A stretch of 64,000 nucleotides of DNA, taken from assembly GCF_014858005.1 (NCBI RefSeq), contig NZ_JACYOT010000011.1:62001-126000 (forward strand), given 5' to 3'. Every line of letters begins with the position of its first letter. The first letter of the stretch is position 1. The position numbers and the translations under genes were made by a program. The stretch comes from Propioniciclava soli. GTDB lineage: Bacteria; Actinomycetota; Actinomycetes; Propionibacteriales; Propionibacteriaceae. Below are positions 15,622 to 24,774 of the stretch, in pieces. The notes beneath the pieces were generated by a model. That model was not told the DNA's origin and did not search any database. It worked only from the letters and a program-made list of their open reading frames with translations.

Positions 15622-18300
15622 ATGGGGCCTAGGCAATCCGGTGCTGTCCGGGGACTTGGACAATCGTTCCGCGTCCTGCTGGCACTCACCATGGTCGCGA
15701 GCCTGGCGTTCGTGACCGCCCCCACGGCTCGCGCTGAGGCGCGTCCATGGATGGACACCTCCCTCGACGCCGACGCTCGCGCCGACCTCTTGGCTGCCGC
15801 GATGACGTTCGACCAGAAGGTCGGCCTGTTCGCCAACCCCGGCATCCCGATCCCGGAGCTGGGCGTCCCTTCGCGGCGCGAGAAGGACGGCGCCAACGGG
15901 TTGGCGTCCAACGCCCACGAGTCCACCGCCTTCCCTTCCGGCGTCGCGATGGCGTCCACGTGGGACACCGAGATGCCCTATGCCTTCGGTGCCCAAGGTG
16001 CGCAAGAGGCGTGGGAGGTCGGCTACTCCGGTTGGGCCGCTCCAGCCGCCGACATGACCCGCTCGCCCTACCACGGCCGGCAATGGTCGTCCTACGGTGA
16101 GGATCCCCTGCTCGGCGGACGCCTCCCGGCGGCCGTCGTCGAGGGCGTGAAGAGCATCGACGGCGTCTACGCGCTGCCGAAGCACACCGTGGCCAACACC
16201 CAGGAGAGCCAGCGCCTCACGCTCAACAACGTGATGGATCTGCGCACGCTGCGGGAGGTGTACGTCCGCCAGTGGGAGCCGATCATCGCGGCGGCGCCGG
16301 GGGCGCTCATGTGCGCGTTCCCGCGGTTGATGGGCGACTACTCCTGCGACCACGACCTCCTGAACAACCAGATCATCAAGGGCGACCTCGGCTTCGAGGG
16401 GTGGATCAGCTCCGACTACAGCGCCTGCGAGTCCGTGCAGGCCTACAACCTTGGGACGGACTTCTGCGGACCCGAGGGAGTCAACGGTGAGGCGCTCGGC
16501 CAGGCCGTGCTCGACGGCGTCATCCCGATGGAGCGGTTCGACGACATGGTGCACCGGGTGCTACGGACGTTCTTCGAGGACGGCCTGATGGACCACCTGC
16601 CCCCCGGAGCGCTCGAGTCGGTGCAGCCCCAGCTGGCGGTCTCCGAGGCGACGCTGGCCCGTGGCCGCGAGATCGCGTACCGCGCCGGTGTCGAGGGATC
16701 GGTCCTGCTGAAGAACGACGACATCCTGCCGCTGGACGCCAACGCGATCGATTCGATCGCCCTGATCGGTGAGAACACCGACCGCTTCCTGCAGGGCTTT
16801 GGCGCCGACAGCATCCCGCTGCCGGCCCACGTCACGACGATCCAGGAGGGCATTGAGGCGCGCGTCGGCGACGGCGTCACGATGACCAAGGTCGACGGCA
16901 CGGATCCGCTGCGCGTGGCCGACGGGTCGTTGCCCGGCCCGGCACCCATCCCGTCGTCGGTGCTCTCGGCCGGAGGCAGTTCCGGCCTGCAGGCTCAGTG
17001 GTTCACGAACCCGACTTGGTCGGGCAACCCGCTGGTCGCCCGCATCGAGGACCAGGTGAACTGGGGCAACGGCCTGCCGATGGTCTTCGCGACCTTCGGT
17101 TCGGAGACCTCCCCGGCCCCCGACGTCCCCCCGGCCTTCTTCGCCAACCCCCAGCCGTCGATTCGTTGGAGCGGTCAGCTGACGCCGGTGGCGTCCGGCA
17201 CCTACGACCTTGGGCTCAGCCTGCTCGGTTCGGCGCGCCTGTGGGTGGACGGCGAGGAAGTCCTGTCCGTGGACGCCGACCGCATCGACACGCAGACGGT
17301 CAGCCTCGACCTCGTCGCCGGTCAGTCCTATGACGTGCGCATCGACTACGTCGCGGACGCCCCCAACCAGTGCTGTGGCGTTGCGGGCAACCGCATCGGG
17401 CCGGCCATCCGGCTGTTGTGGACGCCGCCGGTGGACGACTACTCCCCGCAGATCCAGGAAGCCGTCGAGGCCGCCCGGAACGCCGACGTCGCTGTGGTCG
17501 TGGCCTCGGAGTACCTGGGCGAGGCCATTGACCGTGGTTCGATCACCCTCCCGCAGGGGCAGGACGCGCTGATCCGCGCCGTGGCGGCCGTCAACCCGAA
17601 CACCGTTGTCGTGTTGGCAACCGGTGGCGCGGTGGCCGTGCCGTGGCTCGACGACGTGGCCGGTCTGTTCGAGGTCTGGTACCCGGGTCAGGAGCAGGGC
17701 CGCATCGTGGCCTCGCTGCTGTTCGGTGACGAGGACTTCTCCGGACGCCTGCCGCAGAGCTGGCCCGTCTCCGATGACCAGGTCGTCAACGGTCTGGGTC
17801 TGACCAACCCGGTGTACGACATCAACAACCTCAACGTGCAGCTTCAGCATGACGAGGGCGTCTACGTCGGTTACAAGCGCTATGACCAGCTGGGCCTCGA
17901 ACCGCAGTTCGCGTTCGGTTACGGCTTGACGTACAGCACGGTCGAGTACCGGCGCCTGCAGGTGCAGGAACGGGGTGGCAATCAGCCCGCCCACATCCGC
18001 GTGCAGGTGCGCAACAGGGGTTCGGTGGAGGTCACCGAGACGGTTCAGATCTACCACGGTGCCCTGCCCACCTCGGTCGACACCCCCAGCCGCCAGCTGC
18101 TGGGGTGGGACAAGGTGACCCTGGCTCCTGGTCAGCAGCGGTGGGTCGACATCCCGATCGAGCTCGACACCCCGGAGCGGCTGCTCAGCTACTTCGACGC
18201 CGGCCGCAATGAATGGGTCCGGCCGAAGGGCACGGTGCAGATCTACGCCGGAGCGTCCGAGCGCGACGTCCGGCTGACCGGGAGTCTGCGGGTGCGGTAG
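15622..18300 (+). CDS. Secreted beta-glucosidase-type glycoside hydrolase family 3 with PA14 domain
   Basis: This 892-residue GH3 enzyme has a signal peptide (about residues 1-38, ending TARAEA). The (beta/alpha)8 domain carries the nucleophile motif GWISSDYSA (Asp265). The C-terminal alpha/beta sandwich is interrupted by a PA14 carbohydrate-binding domain (roughly 456-600), and a fibronectin-III-like domain closes the protein. The layout matches secreted bacterial beta-glucosidases/xylosidases that trim oligosaccharides from polysaccharides. AAAGGAAC precedes the ATG, and a longer upstream frame lacks similarity. A strong terminator follows. Exact specificity is not determinable. Confidence 0.9.
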   Translation: MGPRQSGAVRGLGQSFRVLLALTMVASLAFVTAPTARAEARPWMDTSLDADARADLLAAAMTFDQKVGLFANPGIPIPELGVPSRREKDGANGLASNAHESTAFPSGVAMASTWDTEMPYAFGAQGAQEAWEVGYSGWAAPAADMTRSPYHGRQWSSYGEDPLLGGRLPAAVVEGVKSIDGVYALPKHTVANTQESQRLTLNNVMDLRTLREVYVRQWEPIIAAAPGALMCAFPRLMGDYSCDHDLLNNQIIKGDLGFEGWISSDYSACESVQAYNLGTDFCGPEGVNGEALGQAVLDGVIPMERFDDMVHRVLRTFFEDGLMDHLPPGALESVQPQLAVSEATLARGREIAYRAGVEGSVLLKNDDILPLDANAIDSIALIGENTDRFLQGFGADSIPLPAHVTTIQEGIEARVGDGVTMTKVDGTDPLRVADGSLPGPAPIPSSVLSAGGSSGLQAQWFTNPTWSGNPLVARIEDQVNWGNGLPMVFATFGSETSPAPDVPPAFFANPQPSIRWSGQLTPVASGTYDLGLSLLGSARLWVDGEEVLSVDADRIDTQTVSLDLVAGQSYDVRIDYVADAPNQCCGVAGNRIGPAIRLLWTPPVDDYSPQIQEAVEAARNADVAVVVASEYLGEAIDRGSITLPQGQDALIRAVAAVNPNTVVVLATGGAVAVPWLDDVAGLFEVWYPGQEQGRIVASLLFGDEDFSGRLPQSWPVSDDQVVNGLGLTNPVYDINNLNVQLQHDEGVYVGYKRYDQLGLEPQFAFGYGLTYSTVEYRRLQVQERGGNQPAHIRVQVRNRGSVEVTETVQIYHGALPTSVDTPSRQLLGWDKVTLAPGQQRWVDIPIELDTPERLLSYFDAGRNEWVRPKGTVQIYAGASERDVRLTGSLRVR

Positions 18301-18320
18301 TCACGAACGGCGTTCACACC

Positions 18321-18355
18321 ACGGGGCCCCGGCAGCGATGCTGCCGGGGCCCCGT
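18321..18355 (+). terminator. Strong terminator hairpin after GH3
   Basis: A perfect 15-bp stem (18321-18335 with 18341-18355) has loop cgatg. An alternative outer pairing of CACGAACGG (18302-18310) with CCGTTCGTG (18352-18360) is also possible. It lies 20 nt after the GH3 stop. Confidence 0.8.
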
Positions 18356-18380
18356 TCGTGGCGGGAACCTCCGCGATCGC

Positions 18381-18467
18381 GACGAAAAGGCGACGGTGAG
18401 TGCGCGCTCATTCCCGAGCTGAGCGTGGCTGCGGGGTCGTTCGCGAATCGAGTGTCGCCTTTTCGTC
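18381..18467. repeat. 14-bp inverted repeat enclosing 59 nt
   Basis: GACGAAAAGGCGAC (18381-18394) and GTCGCCTTTTCGTC (18454-18467) are perfect inverted copies. The interior contains a smaller GCTCA/TGAGC pair. The right arm overlaps the stop codon of the sulfatase maturase gene, so in that transcript the arms could form a terminator-like stem. Confidence 0.6.
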
Positions 18468-19734
18468 AGATTCCGTCGCGGCTGGTTGGGGCAGCCATGA
18501 TGTCAGCGGCGGGCCGGCCGGAGCGCAGGAGGCGTCCCATGTGCTCCATGGCCGGGGTGACGTGGCTGTAGAAGCGGTAGTACCCGGCGCACAAGTAGTT
18601 CAGGCCGCCCTCGCCATCGCGGGTCTTGGCGAAGCGATCCTTGGGGCAGCCGCCGTGGCAGGCCCATCGCACCGGGCACTCCACGCACTGGCGGGGCAGG
18701 GCGGTGCGCTTGGAGCGGCCGAACTCCCGCTGGAAGTCGCTGCCCACCATCGCACGGAAATCGTCGATAGCCACGTTGCCGAGACGGTAGCCGGGCTCGA
18801 CGTAGTGGTCACAGGAGTAGACGTCACCGTTGTGCTCCATGGCCAGCGCGCCGCCGCATTTCGGGGCGTGGACGCACAGGCTGTACTGGCCGAACAGAGC
18901 CGCGAGGGTGACGTCGAAGTCCTGGACATAGACGCTGCCCACGTCGCGCGAGACCCACTCGTCGAAGAGGGTGATGAGGAAGGTGCCGTACTGCTCGGGC
19001 GCGACGGTGCGGCTGGTGACCCCGGTGCCGGTCTGCTCGTACAGCACGAAGGTGCCGTCATCGCGGCGCCATCCCGACTCGGCCACCGACTCCTGACCGG
19101 CGTCCACCCGTTCCACGATGGGAATGAACTGCAGGAAGTTCGCGCCCAGGTCGTCACGGAAGTGGCGATACACCGCGAGGGGGTGCTCGGCGTTGATCGC
19201 GTTCACCGTGCACAGGATGTTGGTGTCGACCCGGTGCGCCTGCAGGATGCGCAGCCCGCGGACGACCTGGGCGTACGTGCCGCGTCCGGCCTTGTTCACG
19301 CGGTAGCGGTCGTGGAGCTCGCGCGGCCCGTCGATGCTCACGCCGACGAGGAACTGTTCCTCGGCCAGGAACTCACCCCACGCGTCGTCCAACAGCGTTG
19401 CGTTGGTCTGGATGGCGTGCTGCACCTGCTGCCGCGGCCGCTTGACCTCGTTCGCGATTCGGACGGCGTCGCGAAAGAAGTCCAGACCGCGCAGGGTCGG
19501 TTCACCGCCCTGCCAGCCGACCGTGACCGGGCCGTCGGGTTGGGCGTTCAGATAGTTGACGAGCCAGGCCCGCAGCACGTCCTCGGTCATGGCCTGGGCC
19601 TTGCTCTCCCACAGCACCTCCTTGGACAAGAAGAAGCAGTACGAGCAGTCCAGGTTGCACGCCGCGCCCGTGGGCTTGGCGATGAGCGAGAACGGACGCC
19701 TCAGGCCTCGCCCCCGACTCACGGTGTCGGTCAT
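18466..19734 (-). CDS. Anaerobic sulfatase-maturating radical SAM enzyme (anSME)
   Basis: The 422-residue protein has the radical SAM cluster motif CNLDCSYC (Cys26, 30, 33), the GGEPTLRGLDFF motif and VSIDGPRELHDRYR. The C-terminal SPASM region is Cys-rich (CVHAPKCGG, SCDHYVEPGYRLGN, CVECPVRWACHGGCPKDRF) and binds two auxiliary Fe-S clusters. It oxidises the active-site Cys of sulfatases to formylglycine without oxygen. The adjacent upstream gene is a Cys-type sulfatase, its evident client. TAGGTT ends 7 nt before the ATG, so it may also be transcribed on its own as a leaderless mRNA. Confidence 0.93.
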   Translation of the reverse strand: MTDTVSRGRGLRRPFSLIAKPTGAACNLDCSYCFFLSKEVLWESKAQAMTEDVLRAWLVNYLNAQPDGPVTVGWQGGEPTLRGLDFFRDAVRIANEVKRPRQQVQHAIQTNATLLDDAWGEFLAEEQFLVGVSIDGPRELHDRYRVNKAGRGTYAQVVRGLRILQAHRVDTNILCTVNAINAEHPLAVYRHFRDDLGANFLQFIPIVERVDAGQESVAESGWRRDDGTFVLYEQTGTGVTSRTVAPEQYGTFLITLFDEWVSRDVGSVYVQDFDVTLAALFGQYSLCVHAPKCGGALAMEHNGDVYSCDHYVEPGYRLGNVAIDDFRAMVGSDFQREFGRSKRTALPRQCVECPVRWACHGGCPKDRFAKTRDGEGGLNYLCAGYYRFYSHVTPAMEHMGRLLRSGRPAADIMAAPTSRDGI

Positions 19735-19792
19735 GGCTTCGAACCTACTCCGGCTCGGGGAACCCGCACGTCGACCGCCGTCCGATGCGTGT

Positions 19793-21307
19793 TCAGCTGG
19801 ACTCGTTGATCTGGGCGACGTACGCCTCGATGCGTGCCATGAGCTCGTGGTCGTACGGCCCCCACTCGGGGTGCGGCGTGGTCTCGCCGCGATACGGCTC
19901 GTCCCGGTACTGCTTCTGCAGCTCGTGCAAACGGGCCTCGAGACCAGCGCGGATCGCAGCATAGGCGGGGTCGTCGTAGACATTGGTGAGTTCGGCCGGA
20001 TCGGCCCGTCGGTCGTACAGTTCCCACTCGCCGGGGTAGATCTTCTCGGACGCCCCCGGGACGCCGAGGCCGGCGCCGTAGTAGTGGATGAGTTTGTACT
20101 CACTCGTCACGACGCCGTAGTGGCCGGGCGCGTGGTGGATGGGGTCGTCGTGCTCCCAGTACCGGTAGTAGGCGGCGTCCGGCCAGTCGTCAGGTGATTC
20201 GCCGCGCAGGAGGGGGCGGAAGCTGCGGCCCTGTTGGGTGGGGAGCACCTCGGTGGCGTCCAGGCCGCACACGTCGAGGAAGGTGGCGGCGAAGTCGACG
20301 TTGGTGATGATGGCCTCACACGTGCTCTGGGGGGCAATCTCGGCGGGCCAGCGCATCAGCATGGGCATCTGCAGCGACTCGTCGAACATCAGTCGCTTGT
20401 CGAACCAGCCGTGGTCGCCGAGGAAGAAGCCTTGGTCGGAGGTGTACACGACCAGTGTGTTCTCGGCCAGATGGGTGGCATCGAGGTGGTCGAGGAGGCG
20501 TCCGATGTTGTCGTCAATGGACTGCACGGTCTGCAGGTAGTCGCGCATGTAGATCTGGTATTTCCAGCTGACCCGGGCGGCGCGGTTCTCCGGCCCGCGA
20601 AGGTGTCCAGGTACCTCCTGCTTGAGGTCTTCGGAACCCATGTCGTCAGCGAGCGTCATGTGGACGCCCTTGATCGCGTCGCTGCGGGTGGCGTGATCGT
20701 CGAAGAGCGTGGCCGGCTCGGGAATGTCTCCGTCGGCGTACAGATCGGCGTGCTTCGGGTCCGGGATCCACGGCCGGTGGGGTGCCTTGTGGTGCACCAT
20801 CATCATGAACGGGCGCTCAGGGTCGCGGCGGTCGATGAAGTCGATCGCCAGGTCGGTGATGATGTCGGTGGCGTAACCCTCGACCACGCGACGGCCGTTC
20901 TCGTCGATCATTTCCGGGTCGATGTAGTCCCCCTGCCCGGGCAGGACGACCCACTCGTCGAAGTTCCGCGGCTCGCTTGCCTTGTCCTCACCGAGGTGCC
21001 ACTTGCCGAAGATTGCCGTCTGGTAGTCGGTGTGCTCGGCCAAGACGTCCACGAAGGTGGGTACCCGGTAGTCGATCTCGGTCCAGATGCTGCTGACGCC
21101 GTTGACGTGGCTGTAGGTGCCGGTCAGGATCGTCGCGCGCGACGGGCTGCACACGGAATTGGTGCAGTACACGGCGTCGAGCCGCATGCCCTCGGCGGCG
21201 ATCCGGTCCATCTGCGGGGTGTGATTGATCTTGCTGCCGTACGCACCGATCGCGTGCGCTGCGTGGTCGTCGGACATGATGAAGATCAAATTGGTGCGTG
21301 GCCCCAT
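19793..21307 (-). CDS. Sulfatase (formylglycine-dependent, Cys type)
   Basis: A 504-residue alkaline-phosphatase-superfamily sulfatase. The formylglycine motif is CSPSRATILTG with Cys53 as the residue to be oxidised. Metal ligands are in IFIMSDDHA (N-terminus) and VVYTSDQGFFLGDHGWFDKRLMFDES. The length and the C-terminal ELYDRRADPAELTNVYDDP are typical. No signal peptide is present, so it should act on imported sulfated sugars in the cytoplasm, consistent with cytoplasmic maturation by the adjoining anSME. GAGGAGAGG precedes the ATG. The sulfated substrate is unknown. Confidence 0.93.
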   Translation of the reverse strand: MGPRTNLIFIMSDDHAAHAIGAYGSKINHTPQMDRIAAEGMRLDAVYCTNSVCSPSRATILTGTYSHVNGVSSIWTEIDYRVPTFVDVLAEHTDYQTAIFGKWHLGEDKASEPRNFDEWVVLPGQGDYIDPEMIDENGRRVVEGYATDIITDLAIDFIDRRDPERPFMMMVHHKAPHRPWIPDPKHADLYADGDIPEPATLFDDHATRSDAIKGVHMTLADDMGSEDLKQEVPGHLRGPENRAARVSWKYQIYMRDYLQTVQSIDDNIGRLLDHLDATHLAENTLVVYTSDQGFFLGDHGWFDKRLMFDESLQMPMLMRWPAEIAPQSTCEAIITNVDFAATFLDVCGLDATEVLPTQQGRSFRPLLRGESPDDWPDAAYYRYWEHDDPIHHAPGHYGVVTSEYKLIHYYGAGLGVPGASEKIYPGEWELYDRRADPAELTNVYDDPAYAAIRAGLEARLHELQKQYRDEPYRGETTPHPEWGPYDHELMARIEAYVAQINESS

Positions 21308-21361
21308 GGCCTCTCCTCTCTGTCTGGGCCGCTGTGTCGCGACGGTGCAGGGCGTGTTGCC

Positions 21362-21976
21362 TCAGACGGGGAAGTGCAGGCGGTAGGTGGTCACGATGAG
21401 ATCTGCTGCCTGCTCAGGAGTGAACGAGGCGGTGTTGACGACCAGGTCGAACCGATCGTTCTCGCGCGGATCCCAGCGGTAGAGGCGCCGACAGAAGTCG
21501 GTGCGGACGCGGTCCTCACGCGCCTGACGGTGCCGGGCCCGCTCGGGAGTGATGCCTGCCTCGGTGGCCGCGCGGGTGATACGGGTCGACAGGGGAGCAA
21601 TGAGCTTAACGTGCAGGGTCGCAGGGCGGTCCGCCAGCACATGCGCACCGGCCCGGCCGTGGATGACGGCGCCGTCCTGGGCCAGGTCGGCCAAGTAGCG
21701 GTTGTTCTGATCGGCCACCTCGTGGTCGGCGTGGGCTTCCAGGGCCCAGGCGATGTTGGCGTCGTGACTCGGGATCGGCGTGAAGGAACGCAGGAATCGC
21801 TCGACGAAGCCCCCCTCGTCCGCGTCGCCGGCGATCTCGTCGATCGTTTCGGACTTCATGGCCCGCCCCACGTACTCCACGCCGAGCGAGGCGGCGACGC
21901 GCTCACCGATCTCGCGGGCGCCGCATCCGTACTCCTCGTGGAGCGTCACGACCGGTGGCATCTGTTCGCTGGCCAT
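21362..21976 (-). CDS. Cytidylate kinase-like family protein
   Basis: About 204 residues with the P-loop-like N-terminus VTLHEEYGCGAREIGERVAASLGV, characteristic of the cytidylate-kinase-like (Cytidylate_kin2) family, and a DGAVIHGRAGAHVLADRPATLHVKLIAP core. True CMP kinase activity is not established for this family. It heads a same-strand run with the sulfatase and its maturase. Two starts are possible: ATG 21976, preceded 5 nt upstream by GACAAT (leaderless), or ATG 21994. The sulfatase neighbourhood hints at a regulatory or sugar-phosphorylating role, which is inference. Confidence 0.75.
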   Translation of the reverse strand: MASEQMPPVVTLHEEYGCGAREIGERVAASLGVEYVGRAMKSETIDEIAGDADEGGFVERFLRSFTPIPSHDANIAWALEAHADHEVADQNNRYLADLAQDGAVIHGRAGAHVLADRPATLHVKLIAPLSTRITRAATEAGITPERARHRQAREDRVRTDFCRRLYRWDPRENDRFDLVVNTASFTPEQAADLIVTTYRLHFPV

Positions 21977-22035
21977 GCCCCATTGTCGCGCCATCCCGGG
22001 CTTGGCGCTCGCGTTTGAACCGCGGGGCTGGCGAA

Positions 22036-22067
22036 GTCGCCCCGGGACGCGCGGCCCTCGGGGCGAC
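22036..22067 (-). terminator. Hairpin after the 5'-nucleotidase gene
   Basis: GTCGCCCCG (22036-22044) and CGGGGCGAC (22059-22067) form a perfect 9-bp stem with a 14-nt loop. It lies 16 nt beyond the nucleotidase stop in the transcription direction. Confidence 0.5.
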
Positions 22068-22082
22068 CTGACGTCGGCTTCG

Positions 22083-23801
22083 TCAGCCCAGCACGATCCG
22101 CCCGGACGCCGGCGGGGTCACGGGTGACGTCGTGGCCAGGTGTTCGGCGAAGGCGTCGATGTCGACCCCGCCGAAGTAGCGATCGGTGCCGGAGCTGAAC
22201 ACCGGGAACCCGTCCCCGCCGTCGGCGAGGAAGTTGTTGGTCACGATCCGGTACGACGCTGACCGGTCGATGGGCGTCCCGTTCAGCGTGACGCTGCCCT
22301 CAATCGCTCCGGTGGCACCGAGGGTGTAGGTGAAGCCCTCCGAGACCTGCAGGATCTTGGTGTAGCCACCGCTGGCCGGGCTGTTTGCCCCGGTCACCTG
22401 CTGCGCGAGCAGGGTGTAGATCTGGTCACCGGTCAGCGTCAGGGACACGAGGTAGTTGCTGAACGGCTGGACGGCGAACGCCTCACCGTAGGTGACCTCG
22501 CCGGCGTCCAGATCTGCGCGGATGCCGCCGGGGTTCATGAACGCGATCACTGGTTCTCCGAACGTTCCCACCACCGTCGGGTCCGCGAGCTGGCCGTCCG
22601 CGATGAGGTTGCCCAAGGGCGAGTCGCCAAAGCCGGGCGCCGGCGTCCGGTCTGCAGGGGCGGTGAGAGTCCCGATCACACGATTGGCGATCGGCTGCAC
22701 CAGCGCGGCGTACCGATCAACGTGGCGCTGCAGCCTCGGGTCGGGAGCGACATCCCGGGTCACGAGGTGGTTCGTGGCGTGCGCGCTGGCGCGGACGACG
22801 TCCTTCGTCCGCGGGTCGTACTGCAGGTTGTGTTCGGTGATGATGCGGCCGGACGACATCGCCTGGGTGACGAGCCGGGGCTGGCCGGCGGGGTCGTCGA
22901 TCGAGCACACCCACGCCTGGTGGGAGTGCCCGGTCATGACCAGGTCGACCGCGGGGGCGATGTCCTCGGCGATCTCGATGACCGGGCCGCTGACGGTGGT
23001 GCCGTCCGCGCAGTCTGCGGTGTAGGCCGTCGTGTCGGGACGTGCGCCTTCGTGGACGAGCACGAACTGGGTGTTGACGCCCCGGGCGGTGAGTTCGGCG
23101 GAGGCCCGGTTGATGGCGGTGACCTCGTCGGTGAACTCGAGGCCGGCGACGCCGGCCGCCGTCACGATGTCGGGTGTCTGCTCCAGCACCGCGCCGATGA
23201 CGCCGATCTTGATGCCCCGCTCGTTGATGACGGTGTACGGCGGCAGGATGGTCTCATCGGTGTCGGCGTAGAACACGTTGGACACGACGAACGGAAAGTC
23301 GGCCCCGCCGAAGGTGCCGTCGGGGCAGGACGTCCGGTTGCCGGCGGCCGAGCCGGCGGGCAGGCAGCCGCCGTTGATGAGCCGCAACAGCTCGGACTGG
23401 CCCGCGTCGAATTCGTGGTTGCCGATCGTGGACGCGTCCACGCCAAGCAGGTTGAGGGCCTCGATGGTCGGCTCGTCGTGGAAGGCGGCGGAGATGAGCG
23501 GGGAGGCCCCGACGTTGTCCGCAGTGGAGAACGTGACCGTTCGCGGCTGCCTGGCTCGCAGCTGCTTGAGGTGCGTCGCCAGGTAGGCCGCGCCACCGGC
23601 GGGTACGCGGACGCCGTCCACCGTGACCGTGCCACCGGTTTCGAGCGCGCCGTGGAAGTCGGTGATGGACAGGACCTGGAGGTCTTTGAGTCGCTGCGTC
23701 GCGGTCTGGTTCGGCTGGGCCGTCGCGAGGGCGGGTGTGAACGTCACGGCGAGAGCAAGACAGCCGGACGCGAGCGCGCCGATGCTGCGGTGGTGTGACA
23801 T
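22083..23801 (-). CDS. Secreted bifunctional metallophosphatase/5'-nucleotidase
   Basis: The 572-residue protein has a signal peptide (residues 1-27, ending ALATAQP). The N-terminal calcineurin-like metallophosphatase domain has metal-binding motifs DFHGALE, GNHEFDAG, VLVHEGA and MTGHSHQAW. The C-terminal 5'-nucleotidase domain has FMNPGGIRADL, the QPFSNYLVSLTLTGDQI block and NNFLADGGDGFPVF. It hydrolyses extracellular nucleotides for phosphate and nucleoside salvage. There is no obvious sorting signal. AAGGGAGA sits 5 nt before the ATG; longer in-frame starts lack similarity. Confidence 0.93.
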   Translation of the reverse strand: MSHHRSIGALASGCLALAVTFTPALATAQPNQTATQRLKDLQVLSITDFHGALETGGTVTVDGVRVPAGGAAYLATHLKQLRARQPRTVTFSTADNVGASPLISAAFHDEPTIEALNLLGVDASTIGNHEFDAGQSELLRLINGGCLPAGSAAGNRTSCPDGTFGGADFPFVVSNVFYADTDETILPPYTVINERGIKIGVIGAVLEQTPDIVTAAGVAGLEFTDEVTAINRASAELTARGVNTQFVLVHEGARPDTTAYTADCADGTTVSGPVIEIAEDIAPAVDLVMTGHSHQAWVCSIDDPAGQPRLVTQAMSSGRIITEHNLQYDPRTKDVVRASAHATNHLVTRDVAPDPRLQRHVDRYAALVQPIANRVIGTLTAPADRTPAPGFGDSPLGNLIADGQLADPTVVGTFGEPVIAFMNPGGIRADLDAGEVTYGEAFAVQPFSNYLVSLTLTGDQIYTLLAQQVTGANSPASGGYTKILQVSEGFTYTLGATGAIEGSVTLNGTPIDRSASYRIVTNNFLADGGDGFPVFSSGTDRYFGGVDIDAFAEHLATTSPVTPPASGRIVLG

Positions 23802-24155
23802 GGATCTCCCTTGTGGTGGGGGCCTCACCACGGGCCCGGACCACGGCATTCTCGCGCACGTGGGTGTACCCGGGGTGACGTCGGGGCAACGATTTCCCCC
23901 TCGGGGTACCCAGACCCTGGCCCCGACGCACGCTTGATCGAGCACATCGTTCCGTGGCGCACAGTGTCACTGGGCGGCCGGAGTGGCGGCGCTGCGGGCC
24001 GGAGAGGCGCATCGCCAGCTGACCGTAGAGCCAGACGACGCAGCAACGGGCCACCCCGGAGTACACATCGTCTTGGCTCGGCGGGGGCACCACGCGGGTC
24101 GTCCCGAGAGGGTTCGAGAAAGCCCGCTACACCGGGCTCAGACGGCTTGGAGTGG
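23802..24155. other. Intergenic region, no gene supported
   Basis: This stretch separates the divergent nucleotidase and hicAB genes. I see a short hairpin (AGCCCG-ctacac-CGGGCT, 24121-24138) just before the hicA promoter, but no coding region with family similarity and no RNA gene I can name. Confidence 0.5.
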
Positions 24156-24176
24156 TGGTACTGCCGGTAGTACCAT
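24156..24176 (+). promoter_or_regulatory. hicAB promoter/operator palindrome
   Basis: TGGTACT-gccggt-AGTACCA (24156-24175) is a perfect 7-bp inverted repeat. Its right arm contains the -10-like TACCAT (24171-24176). HicB C-terminal DNA-binding domains commonly repress their own promoter through such palindromes. Confidence 0.6.
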
Positions 24177-24184
24177 CCTGTGTT

Positions 24185-24433
24185 GTGCGGTCAGTCGCGA
24201 AGATCTTGGCCCAGATGACAGCCAACCCGAGCAACATCCGGTACGAGGACCTCGCCAAGGTGTGCGAGTACTACTTCGGCCCGCCTAGAACCGCTGGCGG
24301 TTCACACGCAGTGTTCAAGACGCCCTGGCCTGGTGACCCGCGGGTCAACATCCAGAACGACCACGGCAAGGCCAAGCCCTACCAGGTCCGTCAGGTCCTG
24401 GCAGTCGTCGACAAGAAGGAGGCAGCTTCATGA
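24185..24433 (+). CDS. hicA: HicA-type mRNA interferase toxin
   Basis: About 82 residues from GTG 24185 (72 from ATG 24215). It matches HicA: NPSNIRYEDLAKVCEYYFG, then the active-site region GGSHAVFKTP with the catalytic His, and NIQNDHGKAKPYQVRQVL at the C-terminus. HicA is a double-stranded-RNA-binding-fold ribonuclease that cleaves mRNA. The stop overlaps the antitoxin ATG by 4 bp. GTG 24185 lies 8 nt after TACCAT, so the transcript may be almost leaderless. Confidence 0.88.
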   Translation: MRSVAKILAQMTANPSNIRYEDLAKVCEYYFGPPRTAGGSHAVFKTPWPGDPRVNIQNDHGKAKPYQVRQVLAVVDKKEAAS

Positions 24434-24774
24434 GCACCACGGTCCCCGATGTCTCCCACTACACCTACCGCGTCAGCTGGTCCGTCGAGGACCAGGAGTT
24501 CGTCGCCACCTGCCTCGAACTCCCCTCTCTCTCCTGGCTGGCCACCACCCAAGACGAAGCACTCCACGGCCTGCGCGACCTGGTCGACGACGTCGTCGAA
24601 GACCTGCAAAGCAACGGCGAGCAGGTCCCTGAACCGCTGTCCTCCAAGACGTACTCGGGCAAGTTCAACCTCCGCGTGGGCGAACGACTCCACCGTGACC
24701 TGGCCATCAAAGCAGCCGAAGAACACATCAGCCTCAACCAATACGTGCTCCGCAAACTCGGCGACGCATCCTGA
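24430..24774 (+). CDS. hicB: HicB-type antitoxin
   Basis: This 114-residue antitoxin has the degenerate RNase H-like N-terminus YRVSWSVEDQEFVATCLELPSLS and a C-terminal ribbon-helix-helix DNA-binding segment FNLRVGERLHRDLAIKAAEEHISLNQYVLRKL. It binds HicA and probably represses the operon at the palindrome upstream of hicA. The ATG overlaps the hicA stop (ATGA). Confidence 0.92.
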   Translation: MSTTVPDVSHYTYRVSWSVEDQEFVATCLELPSLSWLATTQDEALHGLRDLVDDVVEDLQSNGEQVPEPLSSKTYSGKFNLRVGERLHRDLAIKAAEEHISLNQYVLRKLGDAS

